A stretch of DNA of 64,000 nucleotides from Arachis hypogaea (lineage: Eukaryota; Streptophyta; Magnoliopsida; Fabales; Fabaceae): assembly GCF_003086295.3 (NCBI RefSeq), contig NC_092040.1, forward strand, positions 5,270,001 to 5,334,000. The letters run 5' to 3'. Below are positions 24,765-37,601 of the stretch, piece after piece. The notes under the pieces are model-generated. The model saw nothing but the letters and a program-made list of their open reading frames with translations. It did no database searches and was not told the DNA's origin. Every line of letters starts with the position of its first letter. Position 1 is the first letter of the stretch. The translations under genes were made by a program, and so were the position numbers.

Positions 24765-26560
24765 TTAGGGAAATGTCCACATAAAAATATAAAAAATCCA
24801 CTCCACGTCCATGATCTCTCTATCCTTAGCAGTCCGAAAAGCCTGCATAACTGATACATTCACTTCGAGTGCCAACACACAGACATGGGCTTTCATGGTT
24901 TCCTCAGTAGCCGAGATAGCGGCCTTGGCGTCATTCAGCAACTCCTCCTTCTCTTTCTTCAGCTTAGCTACCTCGGCCCTCAAAGTCCCTGCCCTGGCTA
25001 GCAGAGAAGCAGCCGAAGACTCGACATCGGACGATCGCTTGCGTTCGCCAGAAAGCTGGAAGAGAAGCAAAGTCTCCTACTCGGAAAGACGGAGAATCTC
25101 GGTGCCGGAATCTTTAGCATTCTTCACGGCCTTCAAACGAGCTGTCTCTGCTACCTCCAACTTCTCTTTCAGCTTCCTGGCTTCCGCTTGAGACTAACAG
25201 AGCTTACCATCCAAAAGCCCAACCTGAGTCAGCACCGGCTCCACCTTACAGACGATAACAGTGGAATGAAAATGAGCCCGATACATGAACTTCACCTGAC
25301 CAGCAACATCACAGTCATCAAAGAACTCCTCCATTCTTAGGAGAAGGTGCTGGTCAATGAAGGTTGAAGTGTCAAAACTCTAGTCCATCACGGACGGCAT
25401 TAGTCCTTCCTCTTCCATGTTCTCCCCGCTGCTCCCCTCCACCACCCTCCTCCGCTTCTAACTAGCGTCGGGGGCCGGGACCACCACAACCTCCTCTTCA
25501 ACCCCAACGTCGGTTGCCCCAGTCAAAACCATGTCCTGAGAAACGGTTCGGGAATCTGAGCAAGGCTAGACCTGAGGTCTTGATAGTGAAGCCCCACCAC
25601 CTTCGCTCCCAGCATCCTGGGACATAGCAGCGTTCAACCTTGCTAGGATGGTCAAATCGCCGGCCATTTAGACTGAAAAAAAGAAGAGGATAATGTCAAG
25701 TCTCAAACTCGCAAAACAAAATAAAACAGAAAATAGAGGAAACACCAAATTATACACCCAATATAACTCTGGCACGTCCCCAGATCACCCATGATGTCCC
25801 AAGGATTCAATGGCCGATCTCCGAAAACCGACCATGAAACGTCAGTAATGTCTTTTTTCAGAAGACAGGCCCTTGTAAGTAACTCACGTCAAATACGATG
25901 CACCGGCCCCAAAATTTCAGTATGTCGCAAACCTATTCTCCCCCTCTAGAGTCAGCCAGAATGGATGGTGCCCCCGAGCATGGCACACCTTGAAATACTC
26001 CCCTTTAAAATCATTAAAAGAATCCTCAAATAGCCCAACAATTTGCTGATTTGGCTAGGTCCGAAACGATACATAACCCATTTTGTGCTTCACCTCCTCA
26101 GTAGGGAGAGTGCACAAAAAGAAAAAGAGAAAAACTTCCACCTGAGCTGGAAGCTCCAAATAATCACAAACCAATTCAAAGGTATGGCCACCTAAGTGTT
26201 GGGATGCAGCTGAGACGACACTACCAAACAACAATTAAGTAGCGTCTGCATATACTCTGGAAACGGGAACCGCATCCCCACTCATGTGAAAATGGATTCA
26301 TAAACCCCATCCGATCGGCAACTTAGGGGGATTCAGGGTTTATATAACAGATCCTCTCGTCCCCCCTGGGATCACGAGCTTGTATTGACACTCCGTCTCA
26401 CCACCCCCGTAAATCGCCCCTTCATTACGGAGTCTTTAGAGGTCTGCCTCCATAACTCGGGACGGCGTCCCCCACACATCAGAAGTCACATAGTAGTAAG
26501 CGTTAGGGACGCTGTCGGTCTGGACAATGAGAGCCATAGCACCCTTACTTCTACGTCGGA
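24765..26560 (-). pseudogene. Antisense accessory ORF of the gypsy element (Transposase_28-like)
   Basis: Read on the minus strand from about 26560, the translation gives NAYYYVTSDVWGTPSR, then GAIYGGGE, LPIGWGL, ASQHLGGHTFELVCDYLE and FKGEYFKVCH, in one broken frame. It ends in a charged coiled-coil part (…LLARAGTLRAEVAKLKKEKEE…) stopping at 24765. This layout is typical of the 'putative gypsy type transposon' protein found antisense between pol and the 3' LTR of Tat-lineage elements. Several stops interrupt it. Its role in the element is not established. Confidence 0.6.
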
Positions 26561-27269
26561 CCAAACCTAGAAAAGGGGACACCACCATTAGCCCACTCCC
26601 TGGAAAAGGAAAAGCGATGCAAATATTTTCACTAACGCGCCTAAAGGAAACCCAAAAGACTATGGCATCTTCCCCATCTATCTATCACAAGCACAATCAC
26701 AAAGCTACACCAAAAACAGTGGTGCACACTTCCTAATTTTCTACCATTTCTACCCAGAAAAAAACCCCAAATAGACAAATGCAAAAATAAGACGATCGAA
26801 AGAAAAACAGAGAAAAGACAAGTAAAATATGCGTTAGAGGTAGAGCAAACACCAACCTGATTGTCTGAAGTAAGCAAAGAGAAAAATGCAGCACGAAAAG
26901 CAGGATGAGCGAGCGCACAACGCCTGGATGAACCAGCAAAAAAAGCAAGCATCACATGAAGAAGAGGGAGTTACGAGCAAAAGAGATATATAACAAGACA
27001 GGCGGTTACAAATAAAATCCTTAACGTTTCAAACAAAACACGAAGGGTCGAAGGGCAAAAATGGAAAGAAAATCCAAACTTTTCCTTGCATTAAAAATGT
27101 ACTGCAACTGGCGAAATCCCCTTCGGAAAAAGCAACGAACAAGTGATGGGATGTCCTGGCACTCCACGGTTTCCCAATCTCGATCGTAGAATCCAGACGA
27201 TGCCCAACACACCAAGCACACGGCCGCATGACCAGTCAAAGGATCCTCCTGTCGCGCTTCAGGGGCAAC

Positions 27270-27612
27270 TGTTCCGGACCCGATCTCCGGGTCCTTCTTC
27301 GAAGCAACCACCAAACTCGGTTATCCGGACTTGGGCCACCTTCACGGCCCAGATAGGCCCAATAACCACAAACCACTAGTAATAGCCAACTAAATAAGAT
27401 AAGATAGGCATGACAAACTATATAAAGGGAGCCAACTCCCTCATGTACATTACTCACTCCCAATTCCCACTTTCACCTTTTAGACTCATTCTGACTTGAG
27501 TATCGGAGTGTCTTTGCAGGTGTCACCCTTTGTCGCTCCAGAAGTTCGATCCCATCACCCCCTTGGCCAACGAGTCCCCGATCTATTTCACAACCCGGCC
27601 GTACCAACGACA
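27270..27612 (+). repeat. 3' LTR of the gypsy element
   Basis: The sequence starts TGTTCCGGACC directly after a purine-rich tract (caggggcaac) and ends ACGACA, so it has TGT…ACA ends. It holds a TATA-like tatataaaggg near 27420 and a pyrimidine-rich leader, as expected of a U3-R-U5 unit of 343 bp. The 5' LTR is not in the window; the left part of the element is lost. Sequence after 27612 returns to the ~0.9 kb repeat type. Confidence 0.7.
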
Positions 27613-28823
27613 TCTTGTACAATATACAAAAACTAATGTTCACAAGACAATTCCTACGCTTCTTTCTTATTCTTACTCGAATAACTTTAAGAAATGACGA
27701 AGGATGTGAAAGAGGAGGAGACGACGACAATGTTAGAGGCCTAAACACATAACTAGCCGTTAATATAATTATTTATTCTGATTAATTAAAATAATTGATA
27801 TAATTGATCAAGGTAGTCAAACTAATTAATTTGTACAATTAATTGTGTTAGATTTAAATATCTCATTATATTAATTAATTGACTTTATTAAATAGTTATA
27901 ATCGATTTGATTTAAAGATTTAAATAATTAAAAGAAATAAATTATAAAATACCTTTATATAGAATGAAGACAATGTATCAAGAGAAAAACTTCTCCAAAA
28001 TATACGAATTGATGAGAGTATGTTGCTTCCTCTTAATCTGAGATGCAATTCAATATAGGTTTTAACTTTTTCAATATCCCAGGTTGAATGAAGACACACA
28101 ATGCAAACACGACAACAACTGTGCAACGTGGAAAATGATACATTATTGGTAACTATTATTAGTTTGAGGTGATTAATATAATGTCAAAAAATATTGTCTA
28201 ACTTATAAAAAATATTAAAAATTAATATTTAATTTTAAAAATATAAAAATAAATTAAATAAAAATTAAATACTAAATAATAAACATACTAGAATTCACCT
28301 TATTATAACTTTGATTTAATTATTTCTTAACGTGAACGTAACTTGAAACCCCATACATAATAACATAGCAGTCAATACAGTAGAAACCACGAAAAAAGTA
28401 AAACTTAATATAACTTCCTAAAATGTTTTAATTTTTTTCTATAAAGTCTAGAATGAAAATTTTGAGTAATACATATTACGAAATTTTAGATTCAATGTTT
28501 TAATTTTTTTTTTCTATAAAGTCTTGAATGAAAATTTTGAGCCCAATAAGTTACAACTCAAATAGCATAGTCTCCCAATATTCATCTAAGAGGTCACAAA
28601 TTTGAATCTCCGTATTTTAGTAACAAAAAAAATAAAAATTTTGAATAATACATATTATAAAATTTTAGATTCATATATACTTCATTATTATCATGTAACT
28701 ACTAACTAGTGTCTATGTCCGTGCGATGTACAAAAATCGCACAGAGATCGTACGGATGTTGTAAGGAACGCGTATTATAAAAATTAAATCATTAGTAACA
28801 ATAATAAATAAAGTTATTATAAT
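27613..28823. repeat. Segment copy B, left part
   Basis: This contains the final part of a ~0.9 kb unit (27613-28140), a tail equivalent to 15340-15700, and DNA equivalent to 22661 onward. Shared landmarks are aaatattaaataataaacat-type runs, cttaacgtgaac and gtaaaacttaatataacttc. It lacks both the LTR element and the foldback element found in copy A. It is non-coding. Confidence 0.75.
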
Positions 28824-29053
28824 TGACAGGATAATAGAACAGAATAACAGAAGTTTGTTAGAGTCACTTAGCAATTAGTTAGCAATTAATTAGTGGTAGC
28901 AGGTGCAGTAAGTCACGTGTCTCAACATATGTATATAAACTCTTATCAGCTGTAACTGCTACACAATAATCACATTCTCATTCCCTTATTCATTCATCTA
29001 AGCTTCATCTCTCTCTCTCACACACAACACTCTGAGTTACCGATACCATTACA
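28824..29053 (+). repeat. 5' LTR of the RE1-like element
   Basis: This is 230 bp, TGACAGG…ATTACA. It has a TATA-like tatgtatataaac near 28930 and a pyrimidine-rich end. It is followed directly by the tRNA-Met primer-binding site. Confidence 0.95.
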
Positions 29054-29076
29054 TGGTATCAGAGCTCTAGGGTTCA

Positions 29077-32000
29077 ATGGCAGAAACGTCTCAAGCCATG
29101 GCTATTCCACCACCAGTAAGTGGAAGCATTGCAATAAATCAACCAGCAGCAGTGGTGCACAATTTTTCAATTCCGATTTCAATCAAGTTAGATGAGGAAA
29201 ACTATTTTCCTTGGAAGGATCAAGCTGAAGCCTCCATCGAAGCTCATGAGCTTGTGGATTTCATCAATGGAGTGAATGTTCCAACACAATTTCGATCAGA
29301 AGAAGATAAAAGAAATGGCATAGTAACTGCAGAATTCAAGATCTGGAAGAGGCAAGATTCTTTCTTGAAAACCTGGCTCCTAGCCTCAATGACTCCGTCA
29401 TTTGCAGCAAGAATGGTAGGATATACAACCTCTCATCAGATCTGGCAGAGACTTCAGGGCTTTTTCGCTGCACAAATGAAAGCCAAGGTCAGGCAATTGA
29501 GAGCAAAGCTCAGCAACACAAAGAAAGAAGGTACAATGGCAAATTACTTGTTAGAAATAAAGAAAACTGTGGATGCATTAGTGTCAGTAGGAGCTCAAAT
29601 TGATGAATCAGCACATGTTTAAGCCATTCTTGAAGGCCTCTCTGAAGAATATAGCTCCTTTATCACATCAATCAACATTAGAGACACGCCTCTTCAAATT
29701 GGAGCGTTAGAAGCAATGCTGATGGCACAAGAAGAATGGTTAGAGAAATTCAAGAAAGCAGAATCAATGATGGCAAATGTTGCACAGTTTCATCCGTCTC
29801 AACAGCGCAGATACAATTCTGAATCTATCTATGGTGATAGAGAAGGATATAGGAATTTTTCAAGCAATAGAGGCAGTTTCTTGCAAAGAGGACGAGGAAA
29901 TGGCAGAATGAACTCTGGTCGAGCAAATCCGCAACGAGGAAGAGGAAACTATGGCAGCTATGGAAGAAATTATGATAGAATAGTCTGTCAAGTGTGCGAC
30001 AAGGCAGGTCACAGTGCTCGTGATTGTTGGTATATATACAATAATCAGAACAGTAGTGGAGGTGGAAGCACTCAGTCAACTGGCAGAACTAGTGCTAATA
30101 TTGCTACGAGCAACATTCCTCTAGATCAAGCAACAGTTTATGACCCAAATTGGTACCTGGATTCTGGTGCAACACACCACATGACTCCTGACAGAAGCAT
30201 CTTCTCTAAATTTACATGCTACAATGGCAATGAGCAAGTAATTGTGGGTGATGGTAATGCCTTACAAATATCTAATATTGGAAGTTCCGTCTTAAAACCA
30301 TTTTCTTCAAAGCACGTTTTTACGCTAAACAAATTGCTACACGTTCCTGAACTCACGAAGAATCTTTTAAGTGTTCATCAATTCGTTTGTGATAATAATG
30401 TATGGCTTGAATTTCATCCTAACAAGTGTTTGGTGAAATGTCAGGATTCCAAGGAGACGCTCCTCCAAGGAACTGTTAAGCAGGGTCTATATAGTTTTGG
30501 CCAAGCTAAAGCACAAAGCCTAAGCCCAGCTGCACTCACTGCCCATGTGCAAAAATTATCCAACTTCAAGCTGTGGCACAGGAGATTAGGTCACCCTTCT
30601 TCTCAAATTCTGTCCAAGATTCTTAATAATTGTAAAATACCCTATCAAATTCCCTCATCACTTTGTAGCTCTTGCTGTATGGGGAAATCCCAACAGCTTC
30701 CTTTCCCCACTTCTTCCTCAATTTTTTCTGTGCCTTTAGAATTGTTGTACACAGACATTTGGGGTCCCTCCCCTGTCCCTTCAATAAATGGCTCATGTTA
30801 TTACATTCACTTTATTGATGCCTTTTCCAAATTTACATGGATTTATATTCTTCAAAGTAGATCACAAATTTATTCTGTCTTCCTTGCTTTTAAGAAAATG
30901 GTGGAACTCCAATTAGGTACTAGGATAAAAGCATTACAATCTGATAATGCAAAAGAATTTTTGTGTTTATCTAACTACTTGAGGTCTGAAGGAATTGTGC
31001 ATAGGTTCTCTTGTCCACACGTTCACCAACAGAATGGTGTAGCAGAAAAAAAGCACAAGCACATCACAACCATGGGGCTCACATTGTTGGCAGAAGCAGC
31101 AGTGCCTATTCAGTATTGGCCTGATGCCTTCATGACTGCTGCAACCTTAATAAACTTACTACCTACACCAGTGTTAAATTTCTAATCTCCAAGCTGCAAA
31201 TTGTTTGGCAAAGCTCCCTCTCTTCAAATGGTGAAAGTATTTGGCTGCTTATGCTTCCCTAACACTCGTCCTTACAACAAACACAAGCTGCAATTCAGGT
31301 CTGAGCCCTGTGTCTATCTTGGCCCAGCAATTCACCACAAGGGGTTCAAAAGCCTCAAAACAGATGGCAAGATTCTTATCACAAGAAATGTCACATTTCA
31401 AGAAGTTCATTTTCCCTTCAAAGACCCAACTCTTGGCTTTACTCCTCGTTCATTACCTTCTCCAAAATCACCCTTATCCTCCACCCTCCCAACTATCCCT
31501 CTCATTCATTCCACCTTGCCTAGTTCAGTTCCTCCTCACCAATCTATTAACTCAGATCCCCAATATACAGATTTGGCCTATCAAGTCAGCAATTCACATG
31601 CCAACACCACTAATTCCATCAACCCTTCAAGACCTGCAGCTGTCTCCACACTCTCTGCACCATCTAACACTCATTCCATGACTACCCGTGCCAAGAACGG
31701 CATCACCAAACCAAAACTCTTCAATTCTGAACTACACTCCTTCCCTTTACCCAAAACAGCCAAAGAAGCCATGACAATACCACATTGGCGACAAGCAATG
31801 GAAGACGAATATGCAGCATTGATGAAGAACAGTACCTGGCAGCTCACTGCTCTGCCTCCGAACAGGCGTGCAATTGGTAGCAAATGGGTGTTTCATGTTA
31901 AACAGAATCCAGATGGTTCCATCAACAAATTTAAAGCCCGACTTGTTGCTCAGGGCTTCAATCAAAGGCCAGGCATAGACTTCAAGGAGACCTTTAGCCC

Positions 32001-33345
32001 TGTTGTCAAGCCAGTCACTATTCGGGTTATTCTCACTCTAGCATTGCAAAATCACTGGCCCCTAACTCAACTTGATGTGAATAATGCATTCTTGAATGGA
32101 AGCCTGCAAGAAGAAGTATATATGAGACAGCCGCAAGGCTTTGAAATTGGTGGCTCGGAGGTTGTGTGCAAACTAACTAGGTCGCTTTATGGTCTAAAGC
32201 AGGCACCCAGATCCTGGTTTAATACTCTAAGGGCAGCACTATACACTCTGGGATTCTCCTCTACCAAATCAGATGTCTCCCTGTTCTTCAAACACACCAG
32301 TGAAGCCATAGTGTTCCTCCTTGTGTATGTGGACGATATTATCGTGACTGGAACTTCAAAAGAGGCCATTGCCAAATTAGTGCAACAACTTCACTCCAAG
32401 TTCTCACTTCGAGATATGGGAGAATTAAAGTATTTTTTGGGCATTGAAGTCACTCGAACATCTTGTGGGGGCCTACTACTGTCCCAGACGAAGTACATTA
32501 ATGATTTGCTAAAGAAGGCTAACATGGGAAACTCTAAGGCTGCTGCTACCCCTATGACTTCTAACTTGAAGTTGACATCCACAGATGGTGTGCCATTTGA
32601 GCATGTGAGTCTGTACAGATCTGTTGTTGGAAGCCTCCAATACCTCACTGTCACCAGGCCTGAAATTGCGTTCTGCGTCAACAAAGTCTGCCAATTTATG
32701 CAAACTCCGCTGGACAAGCATTGGAAGGCGGTAAAACGTATCCTCAGGTATCTGCAAGGCACAAGGACCATGGGGCTTCATCTGCGCAAACCTACTGAGT
32801 TGATCCTTACAGGATATACTGACTCTGATTGGGCCTCAGACATTGAGGATCGCAAATCCACTGCTGGCTATTGTGTCATGTTTGGGCCGAACCCTATTTC
32901 TTGGTGCTCAAAGAAGCAGGCTGCAGTATCTCGTTCCAGCACAGAGGCTGAGTACCGTGGCATTGCCAATGTGGTAGCCGAGCTGCTCTGGATTCGAAAT
33001 CTAGTTGGTGAAATTCACATTCTTGTACCTACCCCCAAAGTATATTGTGACAATGCAGGTGCTGTGTTAATGTCCGCAAATCCTGTGCTTCATTCTCGCT
33101 CAAAGCATTTTGAGATTGATCTCCATTTGGTGCGAGACCATGTAGCCAAAGGGCGAGTCCAGATTCATCATATCCCTGGAGATGCTCAAATTGCCGATGT
33201 CATGACTAAGGCAGTCAGCTCCTCACGGTTTGCAACTTTTCAATCCAAACTCAAGATTGAGCAACCTCAATCGTTGAGTTTGAGGGGGGATGACAGGATA
33301 ATAGAACAGAATAACAGAAGTTTGTTAGAGTCACTTAGCAATTAG
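29077..33345 (+). pseudogene. Copia gag-pol polyprotein with two in-frame stops
   Basis: A single frame of 1,423 codons (with its final stop) starts at ATG 29077 shortly after the primer-binding site and ends inside the 3' LTR. In order, it shows a copia-type gag, a zinc knuckle (CQVCDKAGHSARDC), protease (WYLDSGATHHM), the pre-integrase zinc region (WHRRLGHPS…CSSCCMGK), and an integrase core (LLYTDIWG, LQSDNAKEF, QQNGVAEKKH). Then come reverse transcriptase (FKARLVAQGF, LVYVDDIIVTG) and RNase H (YTDSDWASD, STEAEYRG, ADVMTKA). TAA at 29620 breaks gag and TAA at 31183 breaks the region after integrase. No frameshift is seen. It cannot yield the full polyprotein without readthrough, but its cis signals remain intact, so it could still be mobilised in trans. 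Confidence 0.93.
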
Positions 33346-33516
33346 TTAGCAACTAATTAGTGGTAGCAGGTGCAGCAAGTCACGTGTCTCAACATATGTA
33401 TATAAACTCTTATCAGCTGTAACTGCTACACAATAATCACATTCTCATTCCCTTATTCATTCATCTAAGCTCCATCTCTCTCTCACACAACACTCTGAGT
33501 TACCGATACCATTACA
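33291..33516 (+). repeat. 3' LTR of the RE1-like element
   Basis: This is 226 bp, nearly identical to 28824-29053. The final 55 bases or so of the pol reading frame overlap its start. The target duplication ATAAT follows. Confidence 0.95.
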
Positions 33517-34210
33517 ATAATATTATATTATTATATTTGAATTTATAGAAAAAAGACTAAATAATAATATTTATACATAATAGTTGATTTTTTATAAAAA
33601 ACATTATATTTTTAAAATATAATAATTATTTTAAAGGAAATAATACTTTTAAATTTGTATAACATATAAAAAAATAACAAATACACCTGATTAATTTAAT
33701 TCACTGTACTTGTTATAAAAGTGATGACCAAAAGATATAATAAATTAATCTATATAAATCAAATAATTCACTAAGTCAAATTAAATTTTAACTATCATTC
33801 CTTTTTTTTTTTGAAATAAACTATCATTCTAATTTATTTCAACCAGCAAAACACGAAAAAGGAATGACAGATATTATATACATATTAAATAAAAGTGACG
33901 GAAAATATATTTTTTATTAATTGTAATTATATCTATTTTAAACTATATTCTTGTCAAATAATTTTTTATTAAAGCTAAGCATTCATTTTACAAAAGAAAT
34001 TATACGACCATGTTACATGCACACCAAATTAGTTATTAAATTCGACTACTAGTATAAAATACATGTTAAAAATAAATTAAATTACATATATATTCATATA
34101 CAAATATATTAGTAACTAATTTTAATAACTGATTTTAATGTGTAAATAATATTTTTAGAAATTATATGATACAAAGAATCATGAATATTACATATAATTT
34201 TTTCTTACCA
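33517..34210. repeat. Segment copy B, right part
   Basis: This matches 22700-23205 (tatattattatatttgaatt, gtgatgaccaaaagatataa, aaagctaagcattcatttta). Between the shared blocks near 34020-34160 there is a MITE that copy A does not have. It is non-coding. Confidence 0.8.
34020..34160 (-). mobile_element. Short foldback MITE, private to copy B
   Basis: This is related to the 437-583 family in inverse orientation (attagttattaaattcgac… and …aataactgattttaatgtgta). Copy A lacks it at the equivalent place (near 23160), so it inserted after the segmental duplication. Confidence 0.5.
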
Positions 34211-35893
34211 TGAAGAGATACAAATAAAGGAATTTATTATAGACTGATTTAATAATATTCTTAGAGAAAATTTTACTATTTTCTTCTCAAAAATACTAAT
34301 AAAATGATTTTTTTTTTCTATTTGTGAAATGTATATACTCTTCTATTTATATCTTTAAAAAATTTTCTCTTGAACCTCTTTTTTAGCATCTCTAAATTTT
34401 TTTTTTCTATTCTTACTAGTTTACAAAGGAGTGATGTAATGCCAGTCGAATTATGCATGCAAGGGTTACGTTGAAAACCTTTTCTGGTCAACATAATGAA
34501 ATATTGAAACTTGAAAACCCTAGTTATACCGAATCGCATTCGCATGTGCAGGTTCCACCGTAAGTGAATAAAATATTTTAACACACATACATACAAATAT
34601 ATAATTCCATAGAAATTAAAGGTAACACTATTTTAATCAACGCAGCAATCCTTATCTATGGCTATATACATATGGATGAAATGTTCCTTTCATCGGCAAA
34701 CAATTAGCATTATTTTTGTACATTATCGTCAACATTATTTTGACCAGCATTAGTCCACCATAGTCTTACAAGGATATTACACGTTGACCTAAATTAAAAA
34801 ATAAGATAATAAGTGTGACGCTTATGTGATGCTATTGGTGACAGATGCGGAATTCAAATGCATGCTTAGGTTTATGACCAAATCAAAAAATAATGCAAAG
34901 AAACACCGTGGGAAAATAAAGCCCGTCAAAGGGAAAGAAAAATAAATGACTTCCAACTATTTTCTCCATTTCACATTGATTTCGAGTTTATCAATTTTAT
35001 CAGTTATATGGTTGTTAGTTGCTAATTAGATCGCCGGGGCTATTTATCAGAATAATTCATGATGAACAAAAAGTAATTTAGCTGAAATATGAGTGTAAAC
35101 ACATGTATATATACTTTTTCATGTATATACATCGTTGTTAGTGAATTTTTTCCATTGTCAAAATAAAATTTATTAAATAATTTAATAATTTTAACTAAAT
35201 TATTTAATATAATATATTTTTAAAAGAATTATTTACTCAAAAAATTAATTATTATTTATTTATATATAAATATATAAAATTTAATTTAATTGTAATATTT
35301 ATTTTATATTTTAATATATATTTTACGTTAATAACAAATTTTAATATACAACTAATACAGTTAGTGCATCTTACATGTTAATTATTAAAATATTATTTAT
35401 ATATCAAAATTAATATCAATAAATTTGTATATAAATATATATTATTTAATTAATTATATTAAATATATATTAAAATTAATATAAATATATAATGTTTGAT
35501 TTTTTATGTATAAATAATATTTTTATTATTAAATTTATTTTTAGTATATATTTTATATTAATAATTAATTTTGATACAAATTATATTTTTATATAAAATC
35601 TTAACCTGCTTATATTTCAAACCGAATGCGGTTTATTAAGAGGCACACAAAATCTAAATATGAATATGAATGGGTGTAATGTCTTACGTGAGCTGATGAC
35701 TGATGACAACTGGGTCTCACTTCTGTCCATTTCTATCCATTATTTTATAAAATATTTATTTCTGCAACGAATTCACGCGGCTTCTCTTTCTATTTCTCTT
35801 CTGCAACTTGCACCATTTCCCACGCGCCTTTTTCATCCATCATTTCATTCTTCAGAATATTCGGTTAAGTTCAACCGAATTCATGCTTACAAT
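34211..35893. other. Intergenic DNA and kinase promoter region
   Basis: No supported gene is present. 35160-35600 is very AT-rich, with repeated attaaaattaatat-like blocks that look like decayed MITEs. The last 250 bases (about 35640-35893) are less AT-rich and should include the promoter and leader of the kinase gene. An upstream in-frame ATG at 35660 is discussed under that gene. Confidence 0.5.
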
Positions 35894-37601
35894 ATGATGT
35901 GTTTATTCTTCAAACGAAAATCCAAATCCGAGCCACAGCTGCAAAAAACAACCAGGAACAGCAAGGTGAAGTCCACCAACTCGCGATCGTTATCGCCATC
36001 GCCAAGGAGTGTTAATGAATTGTATAAGGAGAACCAGCACAATTTCAGGGTCTTCACTCTCAGGGAGCTCGTAGATGCAACCAATGGTTTCAATAGAACG
36101 CTCAAGATCGGTGAAGGTGGTTTCGGAAGTGTTTATAGAGGAACCATTCCACCTCTACATCGACATGAGGATCCAATTCTCGTTGCTATCAAAAAGCTCA
36201 ACACTCGTGGCTTTCAGGTAACTTTTTATGCTTTTGGTTTTGGATCCATAGCTATGTCACACTTTTGCTAAGTTCTCATGTTGTTGCTCTCTAATTCCTT
36301 GTATAGGGGCACAAAGAATGGCTTGCTGAAGTTCAATTTCTCGGCATCGTTAACCACCCCAATTTAGTTAAGTTATTGGGATACTGCTCTGTAGACACCG
36401 AGAGAGGAATTCAAAGGCTATTGGTGTATGAATTCATGCCAAATAGGAGCCTAGAGGATCATCTTTTCAACCATTCTTTACCTCACTTGCCTTGGAAAAC
36501 TAGATTGCAGATCATGCTTGGTGCTGCTGAAGGATTGGATTACTTACATGAGGGATTGGAAGTTCAGGTACCTTGTCTTGGCAAAGGATTCGGATTTTGT
36601 TGACAATATCTATTAGTTTATCTACATGTCATTTTCTATAATAATATGTTCACTTGAGCCTGCTTATTGTGTTATGAAGATATCCATAGTACTTAAAGAA
36701 TGTGTATAGAATATGCTATGTAAAGGTTTAGATCAACTTGCTTAATATGGGGAATTAAATGGCAATTCAAAGCTTAAAAATAATTATGCAGATGATTCTG
36801 TATATAGATGGTTGATGATCATTACATTTATTTCATTTTGTAGGTGATCTACAGAGATTTCAAATCTTCAAATGTGCTGTTGGACAAAAGTTTCCATCCC
36901 AAGCTCTCGGATTTCGGTCTAGCTAGGGAGGGCCCAACCGGTGATCAGACTCATGTATCTACTGCAGTAAGTTGATTTCAGACAGTCTATTTATTCTCAA
37001 TCTCTAGTTTATGTATTTTCCAACATTACAACTTTTAAGTGTTAAATGCATGGCTTTTCATATAGCAATTGTTATGCATCATTGAAAATCCAAGTTTCCA
37101 TGGTTTGCCAACTAGATTGGATTCTTTGATACATAGCGGATTATGCATTCTTGGTTCTTTGTTTACAATCAGCATTCTTGAACTAATTTAACATTCTAAA
37201 AATTCTCTTATCATCAGGTAGTTGGAACACAGGGATATGCAGCGCCGGAGTATGTTGGAACAGGACATCTCAAAGCTAAGAGTGACATATGGAGTTTCGG
37301 CGTGGTGCTCTACGAGATTCTCACAGGCAGGAGGGTACTGGAAAGAGATCGTCCCACAGGAGAACAGAAGCTTCTAGAGTGGGTCAAGAAGTACCCTGCT
37401 GATACTAGCAGATTCAGCACCATAGTAGACCCTCGCCTCAGGAACCAATACTCCCTTGTTTCGGCTCGAAAGATCGCCAAGTTGGCAGATAATTGCTTGA
37501 AGAAGAATGCCGAGGACAGGCCATCCATGAGTGAGATAGTGGAAAGCTTGAAGCAAGCATTGCAGCTTTCAGAAACCTCAAACAATTTTCAAAAAGGTTA
37601 A
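35894..37601 (+). CDS. Receptor-like cytoplasmic kinase, PCRK1/PBL-like (4 exons, 363 aa)
   Basis: Exons are 35894-36217, 36307-36567, 36844-36966 and 37218-37601. All junctions are GT-AG and in phase, with TAA at 37599. The kinase domain covers about residues 65-345. It shows a glycine loop GEGGFGSVY (73-81), lysine 100 in VAIKK, the catalytic loop YRDFKSSN (198-205, with Tyr where most kinases have His and Arg before Asp), DFG (218-220) and [10 protein letters not shown] (239-248). There is no signal peptide or membrane segment, so it is cytoplasmic. GHKEWLAEV and [13 protein letters not shown] are typical of the PCRK1/2 (RLCK VII) group, which relays pattern-receptor immune signals; that role is family knowledge. 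I chose ATG 35894 because MMCLFFK resembles the family start (MKCF…). A longer frame from 35660 adds an unlikely leader. Gly2 is absent, so N-myristoylation is not expected; Cys3 might be acylated. Confidence 0.92.

Larger units (their letters stand above)
28824..33516 (+). mobile_element. Young Ty1/copia retrotransposon (RE1-like), 4,693 bp
   Basis: LTRs lie at 28824-29053 and 33291-33516. The primer-binding site tggtatcagagc is at 29054-29065 and the polypurine tract tgagggggga is at 33281-33290. A perfect 5 bp target duplication ATAAT lies at 28819-28823 and 33517-33521. The LTRs differ by only about three substitutions and two short length changes in ctctct/cacaca runs, so insertion was fairly recent. 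The interior has one continuous gag-pol frame with two stop codons. It sits inside segment copy B; copy A at 22661 onward shows the uninterrupted target. Confidence 0.95.

Noticed and set aside
34318..34596. 92-codon minus-strand ORF
   Set aside because: No domain, no codon-like composition, in AT-rich spacer next to repeat DNA.
35660..35893. Upstream in-frame ATG that would extend the kinase by 78 residues
   Set aside because: The extension looks like leader sequence, and the family start resembles MMCLFFK at 35894.
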